Shown here piece by piece: positions 27,635 through 37,533 of a DNA stretch of 43,996 nucleotides (its first letter is position 1; each line of letters opens with the position of its first letter). The stretch is from a virus, in the IMG/VR virus record IMGVR_UViG_3300025132_000082, positions 1-43,996 of that record; one strand, 5' to 3'. Under the pieces are notes generated by a model. It saw only the letters and a list, made by a program, of their open reading frames with translations, did not search any database and was not told where the DNA came from. A program made the position numbers and the translations under genes.

Positions 27635-28014
27635 TGTATGAAAATGAGGTGCAGCAAAAATTTGACCACGACCTACAATTTGGTAGGTTGGGTGAGGACT
27701 TTGTAAAAAACTTTCAAAGTGAAAATAATAAGGTTGAGGTTAAGACAGAAAGAGATATCTGGAAAACTACTGGGAATATAGCTATTGAAATTAGATGTAG
27801 GGGAAAGCTATCAGGCCTATCTGTTACAGATGCGCAAACATGGATTCATTTATTGAGCTATAAAGGTAAGATTGAGGGCGGATATATAATGTCGACAGAC
27901 TATCTAAAGAAAAGAATAAAAGAGCTAAAAGATTCTGGAGATGTTAAAATTGTAATGGGTGGAGATGATGGCGTATCTCAAATGGTTTTGATTCCTAGAA
28001 AGAAGCTTTTTTAG
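27634..28014 (+). CDS. PD-(D/E)XK-like nuclease (126 aa)
   Basis: The first base of ATG 27634 is the last base of the resolvase stop. The protein has E21 (GRLGEDFVKNF), E35-V-K37 (KVEVKTERD) and E52 (IAIEIRCRGK), resembling the nuclease core E...(D/E)xK. The motif E-V-K-T-E-R-D-x-W-K-x-T-G-N-I-A-I-E-I is found in several phage-encoded proteins of this fold. It is the final gene of the rightward operon and its last 20 nt overlap the convergent 96-aa gene. Exact substrate unknown. Confidence 0.62.
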   Translation: MYENEVQQKFDHDLQFGRLGEDFVKNFQSENNKVEVKTERDIWKTTGNIAIEIRCRGKLSGLSVTDAQTWIHLLSYKGKIEGGYIMSTDYLKKRIKELKDSGDVKIVMGGDDGVSQMVLIPRKKLF

Positions 28015-28285
28015 ACTTACTGTTTATAAGCTTTGCTCTATTTGTCAAAGGCTCGTAATAGTAGTCTTCTTTCCTTCTTCCACTTCTCTTTGCCTCTCTA
28101 TCAATAGCTCTATCAGATTCAGTCATATTATCTCTTGTTACTCCATAATCTGTTAGTTTTAGTCTATCTTTTTCTAGAATTCCTTTCTTTCTAAGAATAT
28201 TTATAGCCATATTCATAGCCTCATCTTCAGGTATGTACTTAGACATCATTAATTGATTTTTTAATCTTTCTAATATATTAATCAA
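27995..28285 (-). CDS. Last late-operon protein (96 aa, convergent with the early operon)
   Basis: It begins 5 bp after the stop of the giant protein, probably at TTG 28285; ATG 28249 (MMSKYIPEDEAMNM...) is an alternative, and neither has a clear ribosome binding site. The protein has LTDYGVTRDNMTESDRAIDR and SGRRKEDYYYEPLTNRAKL, a pattern of small marine-phage proteins (helix plus T-N-R-A end). Its last 20 nt overlap the opposite-strand nuclease gene. Function unknown. Confidence 0.6.
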   Translation of the reverse strand: MINILERLKNQLMMSKYIPEDEAMNMAINILRKKGILEKDRLKLTDYGVTRDNMTESDRAIDREAKRSGRRKEDYYYEPLTNRAKLINSKSKKASF

Positions 28286-28290
28286 TTATA

Positions 28291-31200
28291 TTAAATGTTT
28301 GGATAAGCTGAATATTTTAATTTCCACTCAGGATTTAAATATACAGACTCTACTTTTCTTTTATGAGCTTGATATATTTTTTCTCCCTTAAGTACAGTTT
28401 TTAACATCTTGTCTTTAGTTCTTTGAGCCATATCTTGTTCTTTTAACCATTTTATATATGCATCTCTTTTTGAGAAATCTCTCCCAGTAGCATCATCTGA
28501 TAAGTTTAAAGGATTCATATGGTCCATTGAGCCATTTATAGCTGCCATTGCATCCCTATGCCTTGAAACATCAGTGCTTCCTGAGTCAGATTTCTTTAGC
28601 TCTGCCATTATATAATTATAGGCTGCGTAATAATTTTTAGCAATTTCCTCTTCACTCCCAAAGAAAAGAGCATCTTTTATGTCCCTATAATATGCTGTCC
28701 TCCAGCTTCCAGTCTCAACAAATCCAAAACCTCTCTTTTTCCCTACAAACATTCTATATTGTCTATTGTACTCATACGCATCTTGAATAGTTGTGTATGT
28801 GTCTTTATTTTTTGTTAATCTTCTTTTGTAAAATTTATCAGCTTGCCCATAACCAACGACTGTTCTCTTGGCTAAATCTTTAGTTGCTCTTGCCCAACTC
28901 TTTTGACCACTGACAGCAGAAACTATAGCTTTAAATGCCTCTGCAAGATTCCCTGCAATTTGAGGGGTAAACTCTCTCATTATATCAGGTCCAGACGTTA
29001 TGTCTTTATAAGGGTTCCAATTCAATCCAGGAACCATCTCAAATAAACCCCCAAACATACCTGCAAATTCAGCCCTCCATAAATAGAAAAGGGCCTCATC
29101 AAGCAAGTCTTCGCTTTCAACAGGATTAACTTCATTACCAAGCCATTGCTTAAACATTTGGTAGATAGTTCCACCTGTCATACTAGCTGCTGCATACTTC
29201 ATAAGGGGAGCGAAATTACCTTTAAACGCTGGCTTGACAACTCCATTAACTAAATGAGCTGTTACACTTGTTGCTATTCTTTGAAATAAGAACCAATGTT
29301 TATGTTTGCCTGCCATGAAAGGAGGAACCTCTAGTGGGCCTGTTCCACCTTGGGTTGCTTTATGCACATACGATTCAAATTTATTTAATAAAAAGTCAAA
29401 CCTTTCTCTTCCTTCAGGCGTGTTCTCTAAAATCTTTCCGCTTTTAAGTTCTAAAATATCCTTATCAGTAAACTGCCCCATGCGTCTAAGGAAATCCTCT
29501 CCCATTCTTTTTTCGCCCTTGCTAGCTCTTGGGTCAAGAAGCTTATTCATTACGTCCATATACTGCATTCTTCCAACCTCAATAGCAACAATCCTATTCC
29601 ATGCCTCAGTCTGATTCATCCAGTTCCATTTATAAATTTTTTCTTGGAACCATTCTGCTCTCTCTCCACCAGCAAATTCCCTAGCAACTGTGCCGATTGC
29701 TCCCCTATCTTGAGCTCGTTTTTTAGCCTCAAGCCATCTTTTTCTATTCCAAGGAGTAACATTTATAAGTCTCATAATTGTAGTGGCATACATACTTATA
29801 TCATTTTGAGCCATTATTTGAGCCTGACCTAAAACAAGGTTCTTAACCCCTGGAAGAAGAAACCCAGATAGTCCTAAGTTTGCACTTACGGTTCCAACAC
29901 CTTCTATAGCAGCATTTACCTTGTCACCTTCCCCCATAAGCTCTTTTCTTATGTTTTCAAGATACTTATAACTTGCTCCATTCTCGCCTTCTTTGAGCTT
30001 TATCAAATTAAGAGCACTTTCAAGACCTTCTCCAGTCCGTCCTTTTGGACCCCCTAAATAAAATTCTTTTCCAACATACTCTGGAGCTGTTCTTAGCGTT
30101 GCAATAAACTTACTTGATGTAATTATATAAGGTGTCATAACCTTAAATATGGAAGACTCATACACAGGAATAACTTCTGTGCCTCCTCCTTCTTTTTTTA
30201 CCTCCATAAACAATTTAGGAACACTCCCCCTCTCCATAAAATGTGAGGAGTTTGCAGTTAGTTTTCCATTTTCGTAAGATGACATAACTTTTGAAAGGCT
30301 ACTCTTCTGTATTTCTTCAACCTTAGTTTTATTTCTTTCAATCTTTTTCTTCTGACTTTCAAAATAAGAACGATACTCAGAATTTTCTAGCTTTCCATCT
30401 TTTCCATGAAGTTTCTTTTTTCTTAATAAGGGAGACTTTTTAAACATTTTTTCATTTGCACGTTTTTCAGCCCTTCTCTCTATAGTCTTATCTACAAGCT
30501 TATTAACCTTATCAAGTACACCCTTAGATGTTCTTATTTCACTCCTAGCTCTTGTCGTTAATATTTGAGGTATATAATTATCAACTCTTGAGTCTTTAAT
30601 TTCTTTAAGTCTATTTTCGTATGCTGCCGTTCCTTTTATATGCCTATTTGCAAACTTCCAAGCAGACATATATTTTGACCATTGCATATCCATAGCAATC
30701 TTAACTTTCTTTGCTACTTTATTTTCTGGAGTATTTTCTTTTAAAGATTGCTCATAAAAACCAATATTGGTATTGTAAAGGTCTTCATAGAAAGCCCTGA
30801 TATTTGGTTTTAATTTTTTGTTTTTAAGTTGCTTTTTAACGGCCTCCATAATATAAGGATTTGTCCAATATCCAAAATTCTTAGATGCAGTATTATCCAA
30901 TTTTTTTCCAAGTTTTTTTGTTAACTGAAGGTATTCATTATAAGCTCCTTTCATAGGGCCTATAAGACCATCTTCTATAAATTGAAAGTTTGTTGAAAAA
31001 TTATGATAATCGTCAATAGCCTTTTTAAATTTACCCTTAGACGTTGCTTCCATTTTCTTGAGAACTGTCCACCCAGCAAATACAAGTTGCTTTGTTTTTC
31101 CAAGAAGCCCATCCTTAAGAGCGTGTAAGACATCCCCTTTATTGAATTTTATATCAGCTGGTGAGGTAAAGTCAGTTACTCTAAATGGGTCGTATTCTTG

Positions 31201-34200
31201 TAAGAATTCCATGAATCTTTGCCTTTTAGCACCCCTAAGGTTCATATAGTTTCCGTCATTAGAACGGTTTATAATCTTTGCAACATCTCTTGCTAAATCC
31301 TCAGGAATATAAGACTCTTTGATTGCTTTGGTAATTTTGTCTGGAGATGCTTGAAGCTCAAGTTCGTTTGTTAATCTTCTTTCATGCTTTTGAAATTGCT
31401 CTAAAGTAAGGTCTGGGGTAATCTCATAATTTGCTTTTCCAAAAGAACCTTCTCTAAGGTCGTTAATTTCCTTTTGCTTCATACCACCTCTTTGAAGCTG
31501 TTTCTCCATAAGATTTGTACGAACACTTATATTTCTTTTTTCCTTCCTATCAGGGTCATCCTCCTTCCATTTCTTTAAATCTTTTTCAACCTTACCCTTA
31601 TCTTGAAGCTCTTCCTTTATTTTTTTAAATCTCTGTGTTGGGCTTAAGCCTTCAAATTCGCCAGCCTCTTCTAATCTTTTTTCAACAGCCTTCCACTCTT
31701 TTGTTCCTTCAATAAGAGATTCTGGAGTACCTCCCCTAATCCTTCTTTGAATTCTTTCTCTTGCACTTAGCCCATCCTTTGGCAATTTAGGGTCAGGAGG
31801 TGCAATCTCCATTAAGTCTGAAGGGTTTTCAATAAGCATACGAAGAAGCCCTTCGACAGTATCTTTTGAGTATTTTCTTTTAAAGGATATTTTGCCTGAG
31901 CCAGGATTCTTTGCAATTGTTGAATGCATTACATTTTCCCATTCATAGAACTTCTGCTTTGAATCAACTACACTTTTTAATCCATCGAGAACTTCAACGA
32001 GGCTAAACTTACTATCCTTATCTGCCTTACTAAATCTAGCCTTCCATCCCTTATCTGCTTTCCCATCAAGATAATTCTGTATTTCTTTTTGGAATTCTTT
32101 TTGAATCGGCTCAATAATACGCTTTGCTTGTTCTTTGGAAAGACCATACTGTGACTGTAAGTATTTAATACCTTTTTCGGTAGGTTTGTGAGTAAGTGCA
32201 AATATATCTATAACATCATAATAAGATATTTGTTTATCCTTCATTATTTTTACAAGCTCTCTACTCTCTTTAGAGTTCTCATAGTTAATAGGATTTTTAT
32301 CTTTATAAAGGTCTTTTGATTGTGCCCACATTCCAAACAATGCTCTCATCTGTCTTGCAGAACGCCCCTTAACCTTACCTATAACATTTTCAACAATAGT
32401 ATTTAGGTCTGATTGGTATAAGGTGTGCCTATCCTCTGCGTGCCAAATATTCCTCCAACCCTTTAAAATTCCTGATTGTTCTTTAAAGTTTGAAACCTTA
32501 TCTATTAATCTTGACATTATTTTTGAAAGTGTCTTGCTTAATTTGATATCTTTAGGTACATTAGTTTTCTTTCTTGTTCTTGTTAGTGTGCCTCCCTTAA
32601 CAGTACCTCCGTCAGTCTTATCAATTTTTACATGACCTACTCTTGAGCCAACTTGATATTCTTTTTGTTTTGAAGTTAATGCTTTTTGTGCAAGAGACGT
32701 AAGGTGTCTTTCAGGCTCATTGATATACTTATGCATATCTGCTTCAAAAGCTCCTTCAAGCTTTCCTGCATGACGATTTTTAAAATTTTGAAGTAAATTA
32801 GATATTGCAGGTTGGTGACTTGTATTTTGAGATAAATAGGTTCTTAAATCCTTCTTTGTCATGGTGTTAAAGTTCAACTTCCTTTTAGCTAACCATGTAG
32901 CAAAATTAACTATCTGTTTCGTTTGCTTAACAGTCGTAGCAAGGTCAACCAACTGACCTGTGGCTTCGCGAGTATGCTCAGGAAAGTAATTCTGAATCAT
33001 GTCTCTCACATAAACAGCCATTCTTTCAAAGTTATTTAATTGTGAAGATGTGTCAAGTTTTTTATTTGGAACAATCTTTAATTTATTTTTTCCCCCATCA
33101 GATACATATCCATCAGTGTATTTAACTGATTGACTTTCAGCCGATGTAGGGTCTTCCCCTGCAAGAACCTTTCTTCTTTTGTGTATGTCAGCATCTAATT
33201 CTTTATTAAGATTTAAACCTTCTCCACTAATATGCTTATCAGCATCTTTAATCTTATTCTCAACAGAACTACCAGCCTCGCTTCTTTTTCCCTCTGCTTT
33301 TTCTATTGATTTGATTTTAGTTTGAATTTCTTCTAGCGTTACAGTCTCGTTGATTTTGCCTTTCTTATCATATAAAGATATTTCTTGCCCCGCTCTATCA
33401 ATATGAGCTTCCTTGCCTCCACCTATAACCATAAACTTATCTTTAAGTTCTGCTGCTCTTTGTTCTCGTTCTTTTATAGGGTTTCTTATAGAGTCAAAAG
33501 ACTCTCTATTTTGCTCAGACAACTCTTCATACTTATCTTTTAATTTTTCAAGCTTTTCAGTTAATTCAACTTCTTTCGCCTTATCTGTAGGATTCTTGCT
33601 ATCAAGACCAATCTTTTTAATATCCTCTATAACTACTTCTAGCTCATACTTCATTTTGTGAAGATTTTCAAGCTCTTCTTTATGCTCTTTTGCAAACTTA
33701 TCTTTTGGCTTTTCAAGAGCTAATTGAATTTTGTTTATTCTTTTGGCTAAATCTTCAAGATGGAGGTCAAGTGCTTCTGGAACATTTTTAGATTCAGATA
33801 TCTCTTTTCTTAAATTATCTTTTAAGCTTTCGCTCACAGAATTATCTGGCTCTGCTTGGCTCCTTTCCTCAAACTCTTTTAAAGACTTTTTCACGCTCGA
33901 TTGCCATTCAGGGTCTTGAATTCTTCTTCTTATCCAGTCTCTTGATTCACTAACAGTTTCCGCAGTTTTCTTGAATAACTTATGCTTTTGTTTAAGACCA
34001 GCAAAAAGAGCTGTGCTTTCTACCCATTCTTGAAACATTCCATCCCAATGAGTATCTTTTCCTTGAAGAATATTGGCTGTATTGTCAAACATTCTTCCTC
34101 CTAAAGTAAATAGCCCACCTTCAATAGCTATTTGCGCAGGCTTACTTGCTGCTCCCCAAAGAGCCCTTTCTCCCCACTTAAGAGATTTTAACTTATCCCA

Positions 34201-35007
34201 ATAAGCTTTTCCATGATGCTGAGATTCAAGAGCCGCCCTCCTTCCTAAAAGACCTGCACCAACCGTACCTGTTAATGAGCCTAGCATTCCACCTCTAATA
34301 ACACCTTTACCAATCATACCCACAAGTTCTTTTCTGTCTTCAGATGTCCACTCTTCTCCAGGCTTTTTTCTTTCATTAATATTGATTGATGTTTGAAGCC
34401 CATTCATAGCCCCTTCATACATCGCAAGAGGAAAAGCCCCACCTGCCGATGCTGCCTTCATTTGCTTTCCAACGCCAAGCCCTACAGCCTTTGTTCCAGC
34501 TTTCTCCATAGCCTCGCTAAGCATCTTTCGATACATTCTTCTTTGTACTTGGTTTCCAATAAATTTACCACCCCCAAAAGTAACCACATCAAGAGGCATT
34601 GAAAAAGATACTATAGTGGCCATCATGTCTTCAAGAGCCCCCATATCCTCAACGTCATTCTGAAATCTTTGCTCTCCAGTGTTTAATTCATAAACTTTGC
34701 CACTAAGACTCCTATTATACCCTTCCTCTACAGCCCTCCAATTTGGAAGATAGTCTGCAAATCTATCTAAATATTGAGCAAATAACCCAAGGTCTTCATG
34801 CTTAATTCTTTCTTTTTTGTAGTTATAGTCTGTATGCCTGTCAAGTTTTTCGTCTCTAAGGTCTCTTGGAATGTTTTCGCTTTCAGCTCTGTAGATGTCA
34901 AAATCGCTATATGCCTCATAACGCTCAGAGTCTTCTGAACGCTTCCCTTCAATTAAGTTTTTTAACCCAGGGTTTGAGTCTATTATTTGTTGAAAATATG
35001 CTGACAT
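28291..35007 (-). CDS. Giant virion protein (2238 aa), polyvalent / ejection-protein-like
   Basis: At 2238 aa this is the largest gene, 15% of the window. The N-terminal third has Gly-rich apolar segments (about 128-148; 229-255, GMIGKGVIRGGMLGSLTG), then a long charged coiled coil (about 410-525). The C-terminal third contains helical, partly apolar regions (LSGFLLPGVKNLVLGQAQIM; RIATSVTAHLVNGVVKP; MKYAAASMTGGTIYQMFK) that resemble the associated regions of phage large polyvalent proteins. No nuclease or lytic motif stands out. It follows three other internal virion-like genes, so injection into the host with DNA is the most likely role; tape-measure function is less likely without tail-tube genes. 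Confidence 0.68.
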   Translation of the reverse strand: MSAYFQQIIDSNPGLKNLIEGKRSEDSERYEAYSDFDIYRAESENIPRDLRDEKLDRHTDYNYKKERIKHEDLGLFAQYLDRFADYLPNWRAVEEGYNRSLSGKVYELNTGEQRFQNDVEDMGALEDMMATIVSFSMPLDVVTFGGGKFIGNQVQRRMYRKMLSEAMEKAGTKAVGLGVGKQMKAASAGGAFPLAMYEGAMNGLQTSININERKKPGEEWTSEDRKELVGMIGKGVIRGGMLGSLTGTVGAGLLGRRAALESQHHGKAYWDKLKSLKWGERALWGAASKPAQIAIEGGLFTLGGRMFDNTANILQGKDTHWDGMFQEWVESTALFAGLKQKHKLFKKTAETVSESRDWIRRRIQDPEWQSSVKKSLKEFEERSQAEPDNSVSESLKDNLRKEISESKNVPEALDLHLEDLAKRINKIQLALEKPKDKFAKEHKEELENLHKMKYELEVVIEDIKKIGLDSKNPTDKAKEVELTEKLEKLKDKYEELSEQNRESFDSIRNPIKEREQRAAELKDKFMVIGGGKEAHIDRAGQEISLYDKKGKINETVTLEEIQTKIKSIEKAEGKRSEAGSSVENKIKDADKHISGEGLNLNKELDADIHKRRKVLAGEDPTSAESQSVKYTDGYVSDGGKNKLKIVPNKKLDTSSQLNNFERMAVYVRDMIQNYFPEHTREATGQLVDLATTVKQTKQIVNFATWLAKRKLNFNTMTKKDLRTYLSQNTSHQPAISNLLQNFKNRHAGKLEGAFEADMHKYINEPERHLTSLAQKALTSKQKEYQVGSRVGHVKIDKTDGGTVKGGTLTRTRKKTNVPKDIKLSKTLSKIMSRLIDKVSNFKEQSGILKGWRNIWHAEDRHTLYQSDLNTIVENVIGKVKGRSARQMRALFGMWAQSKDLYKDKNPINYENSKESRELVKIMKDKQISYYDVIDIFALTHKPTEKGIKYLQSQYGLSKEQAKRIIEPIQKEFQKEIQNYLDGKADKGWKARFSKADKDSKFSLVEVLDGLKSVVDSKQKFYEWENVMHSTIAKNPGSGKISFKRKYSKDTVEGLLRMLIENPSDLMEIAPPDPKLPKDGLSARERIQRRIRGGTPESLIEGTKEWKAVEKRLEEAGEFEGLSPTQRFKKIKEELQDKGKVEKDLKKWKEDDPDRKEKRNISVRTNLMEKQLQRGGMKQKEINDLREGSFGKANYEITPDLTLEQFQKHERRLTNELELQASPDKITKAIKESYIPEDLARDVAKIINRSNDGNYMNLRGAKRQRFMEFLQEYDPFRVTDFTSPADIKFNKGDVLHALKDGLLGKTKQLVFAGWTVLKKMEATSKGKFKKAIDDYHNFSTNFQFIEDGLIGPMKGAYNEYLQLTKKLGKKLDNTASKNFGYWTNPYIMEAVKKQLKNKKLKPNIRAFYEDLYNTNIGFYEQSLKENTPENKVAKKVKIAMDMQWSKYMSAWKFANRHIKGTAAYENRLKEIKDSRVDNYIPQILTTRARSEIRTSKGVLDKVNKLVDKTIERRAEKRANEKMFKKSPLLRKKKLHGKDGKLENSEYRSYFESQKKKIERNKTKVEEIQKSSLSKVMSSYENGKLTANSSHFMERGSVPKLFMEVKKEGGGTEVIPVYESSIFKVMTPYIITSSKFIATLRTAPEYVGKEFYLGGPKGRTGEGLESALNLIKLKEGENGASYKYLENIRKELMGEGDKVNAAIEGVGTVSANLGLSGFLLPGVKNLVLGQAQIMAQNDISMYATTIMRLINVTPWNRKRWLEAKKRAQDRGAIGTVAREFAGGERAEWFQEKIYKWNWMNQTEAWNRIVAIEVGRMQYMDVMNKLLDPRASKGEKRMGEDFLRRMGQFTDKDILELKSGKILENTPEGRERFDFLLNKFESYVHKATQGGTGPLEVPPFMAGKHKHWFLFQRIATSVTAHLVNGVVKPAFKGNFAPLMKYAAASMTGGTIYQMFKQWLGNEVNPVESEDLLDEALFYLWRAEFAGMFGGLFEMVPGLNWNPYKDITSGPDIMREFTPQIAGNLAEAFKAIVSAVSGQKSWARATKDLAKRTVVGYGQADKFYKRRLTKNKDTYTTIQDAYEYNRQYRMFVGKKRGFGFVETGSWRTAYYRDIKDALFFGSEEEIAKNYYAAYNYIMAELKKSDSGSTDVSRHRDAMAAINGSMDHMNPLNLSDDATGRDFSKRDAYIKWLKEQDMAQRTKDKMLKTVLKGEKIYQAHKRKVESVYLNPEWKLKYSAYPNI

Positions 35008-36516
35008 TTATTTTTTGTCACGTAAAACTCTATTGACATTTTTATAAAAATGCGGTAGTCCTTTCATCCCTACTGCATTTGCGTTAGGGTCTAATTTTAT
35101 TTTGTTATCAACCTCATTATAGAAATTTGTCCACTCTCCTTGAATGGCTCCAGCCCCCGTAATGTTCCCTGAATTCATAAGCCTATTATATTCGTCTTTA
35201 ACACTAAGGTGAAGTGCATCTATGCTTCTTACTTTTGAGCTATTTTTTACCATAGATAGTCCAGGATAAGTGTCATTATTAATATCGTTGAACGAGGTCT
35301 GTACCAAAGTTCTTGTTGTTGCAGGATATTGAGATGATGCTTGCACTTGACCTACCTTACTATAAAAAGAAGGAGTAAGAGCGCCTATGCCATTGTTTTT
35401 ATCTTTATATTTATTGTCTGCCATTATTGCTTTGTTTTTATGTCTTTCAAGCTCTCCAGGTCCATAAGGGGCATCATTTAAAAATCCTTGCCACGCATCT
35501 ATCGTATTTTCATCTGTGTCTGGAAGAGGCTCGTTAGGTCCTCCATTTCTTCTAAGATAGTCAGACTTATAAGCGTCGAAACTTGCTTGATTTATCTTGC
35601 CTCCTGATACTGGGTCTTGAGTATCTTGGTAGGCAATAATTTGGTTTTGAAAATGAAGATGAGCTTTATTAACATCGTCAATAGAAAGATTGGTCCCTTG
35701 AGAATATTCTGGGAAAAGACTTTTATTTATTGTCTCCATAAATTCGTAATTATTTTTTTGTCTATCTACAGCATTTTTAAGAGATTGCTTATCTCCTTCG
35801 TTAACTAAAGCTTTTCCAGCAAGATAGGTTTGAATAGGTGCATAACTATCTTGTTTCCTTGCTTCCATAATTGCTGCATATTCACCTTCATCAAACCATG
35901 CGTTCTTTTCAAGAAGCTCGTCCTCCATAAATTCTCCTATACGCCTAACGCTTAACATAGTGTTTGTTAAGTCAGGGTCATATTCGAGCCTTTCTTTAAA
36001 GTATGCCGTATACGAGGTGTATTGCTCTTTATATTTATTTAATGTTGATTTAATATTTTTTGCAAGAGACTCAACCTCAGGAACTCCTTTTAACTTTTGG
36101 TCTGCATAAAAATCATCAAAAAGGCTATAAAGTTCTTCTTCTGTTTTTTCAATATTAAGTTTATCCTGAGTAAATCTTGTGTTATCTAATTTATGTTGGT
36201 CTATTTCCCCTAGAATATAATTATATGTTTCTTGAGTATCAATATCAGAAGCCTCAATTCTCTGGCCAAGCCCAAGAAGTCTTTGCTTTATTTCTTCAAC
36301 CTGAGTATTGTCATACAGGCTTCTAAAGTTTATTCCACCACGACCAATAATGCTGTTCATATGAAATTGAAGAGAGGTTCCTCTTTTCTCCCTTCCTTGC
36401 TGAACAGACTGAGCTATTCCAGAAGTTACTCCTAAAACTTGTTGAAGATTTTCAAAAGCCTGTGAAGGCTTAAAGCCTTCTCTTCTCTGTGGTTCAAATT
36501 GGTCCCAATATCCCAT
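35008..36516 (-). CDS. Internal virion-like protein (502 aa)
   Basis: Adjacent to the giant gene (no gap) and begins after AAGGAGTAATTA. The product is highly helical and charged (FRSLYDNTQVEEIKQRLLGL; DNTRFTQDKLNIEKTEEELY), with many Gln, Asn and Tyr residues and no membrane segment. It resembles the core or ejection proteins that are encoded next to a very large partner in short-tailed phages. No exact family recognised. Confidence 0.6.
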   Translation of the reverse strand: MGYWDQFEPQRREGFKPSQAFENLQQVLGVTSGIAQSVQQGREKRGTSLQFHMNSIIGRGGINFRSLYDNTQVEEIKQRLLGLGQRIEASDIDTQETYNYILGEIDQHKLDNTRFTQDKLNIEKTEEELYSLFDDFYADQKLKGVPEVESLAKNIKSTLNKYKEQYTSYTAYFKERLEYDPDLTNTMLSVRRIGEFMEDELLEKNAWFDEGEYAAIMEARKQDSYAPIQTYLAGKALVNEGDKQSLKNAVDRQKNNYEFMETINKSLFPEYSQGTNLSIDDVNKAHLHFQNQIIAYQDTQDPVSGGKINQASFDAYKSDYLRRNGGPNEPLPDTDENTIDAWQGFLNDAPYGPGELERHKNKAIMADNKYKDKNNGIGALTPSFYSKVGQVQASSQYPATTRTLVQTSFNDINNDTYPGLSMVKNSSKVRSIDALHLSVKDEYNRLMNSGNITGAGAIQGEWTNFYNEVDNKIKLDPNANAVGMKGLPHFYKNVNRVLRDKK

Positions 36517-36530
36517 TAATTACTCCTTAA

Positions 36531-37514
36531 TTACCCTCCTGTTCCAGCTAGTGCTGTAGAGCCAAGCTCATCCCAAGAATAGATTCTTTCCATAACATCA
36601 TCAAGTGCATCTCCTCGAAGTTTGTCGATTTGACTTATAAGGTCGCCATAACCAGACCTATAAAGTTTTTCTGCTTGAGACATTTGAACGTCTCTCTGTC
36701 CTGAGCCTGCAAACCCACGTCTTTGGGTTGCTATGTCTTCTTTCATCATAGCATCACTAAGCGTATCTGTTAGCTTTTCTCTTCCAATATTTTCAAGAGG
36801 GTCGTAATATGATGCTTGAGTTTTTTGAAGCATTTCAGGAGTTAAAGCTTGAACACTTCCTGGCCTTACGTCACCAGCTACTCCTCCATGCTGAAGAGCT
36901 ATGTTGGCAGCAATGCTCCCAGGGTCAAATACATTTACAAGATTTAGAGCATTCATATTTTTATCATCCCAATCAACAGTACTTCGCTGAGAAAGACGCT
37001 CTTTGCTTTCCCAATCATCAAACCACATCGGGTTATCCTGAGTAATTCTGTGGTCAGCTCCGAATTGCTTTGCCCCATAATCTCCCAAGGTTCCTCCAAA
37101 AACATTAGAAAGGCCACCCATCACGTCAGGACTCAGTCCTTGATAATCATATGTATCTAGCTCTCTATCTTTATGCTCCCAAATCTGGTGTGTTCTCTTT
37201 CCTTTAAGTCCTCTATGTTGAGTTTCTTCCCTTTTTAGAATTTTTTCTGTCCCTCCTATTTTAGCGCCCTCAGTCATGAATGGATTATGCATCTGAGGAG
37301 TCTTATATCGTGGGCCTCCAGCTATATTTTGAATATCTTGAGGAGGTGTTAAGGGTTCGGGTTTTCCTCCCCCATAAAGAGGAACACCAGGAGGAGTGGC
37401 ACCCCCACCCATATAAGAAGGACTCTGTGTTATTCCCCCTAAAACCGTTGGGTCATCGTCTGAATAAATATTTGAATCATCGTATAAATCTCTAAAACTA
37501 ATTTGGTCTGCCAC
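36531..37514 (-). CDS. Structural-like protein (327 aa)
   Basis: ATG 37514 with AAGGAGAAATAGT upstream. The N-terminal part is Pro/Gly-rich (YDDSNIYSDDDPTVLGGITQ; GGATPPGVPLYGGGKPEPL), and the C-terminal half is helical with Gln/Met-rich segments (SQAEKLYRSGYGDLISQIDK). The G-x-x-x-G end (STALAGTGG) is disordered. It lies among internal virion genes; no motif is recognised. Confidence 0.6.
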   Translation of the reverse strand: MADQISFRDLYDDSNIYSDDDPTVLGGITQSPSYMGGGATPPGVPLYGGGKPEPLTPPQDIQNIAGGPRYKTPQMHNPFMTEGAKIGGTEKILKREETQHRGLKGKRTHQIWEHKDRELDTYDYQGLSPDVMGGLSNVFGGTLGDYGAKQFGADHRITQDNPMWFDDWESKERLSQRSTVDWDDKNMNALNLVNVFDPGSIAANIALQHGGVAGDVRPGSVQALTPEMLQKTQASYYDPLENIGREKLTDTLSDAMMKEDIATQRRGFAGSGQRDVQMSQAEKLYRSGYGDLISQIDKLRGDALDDVMERIYSWDELGSTALAGTGG

Positions 37515-37533
37515 TATTTCTCCTTGTTATTGA

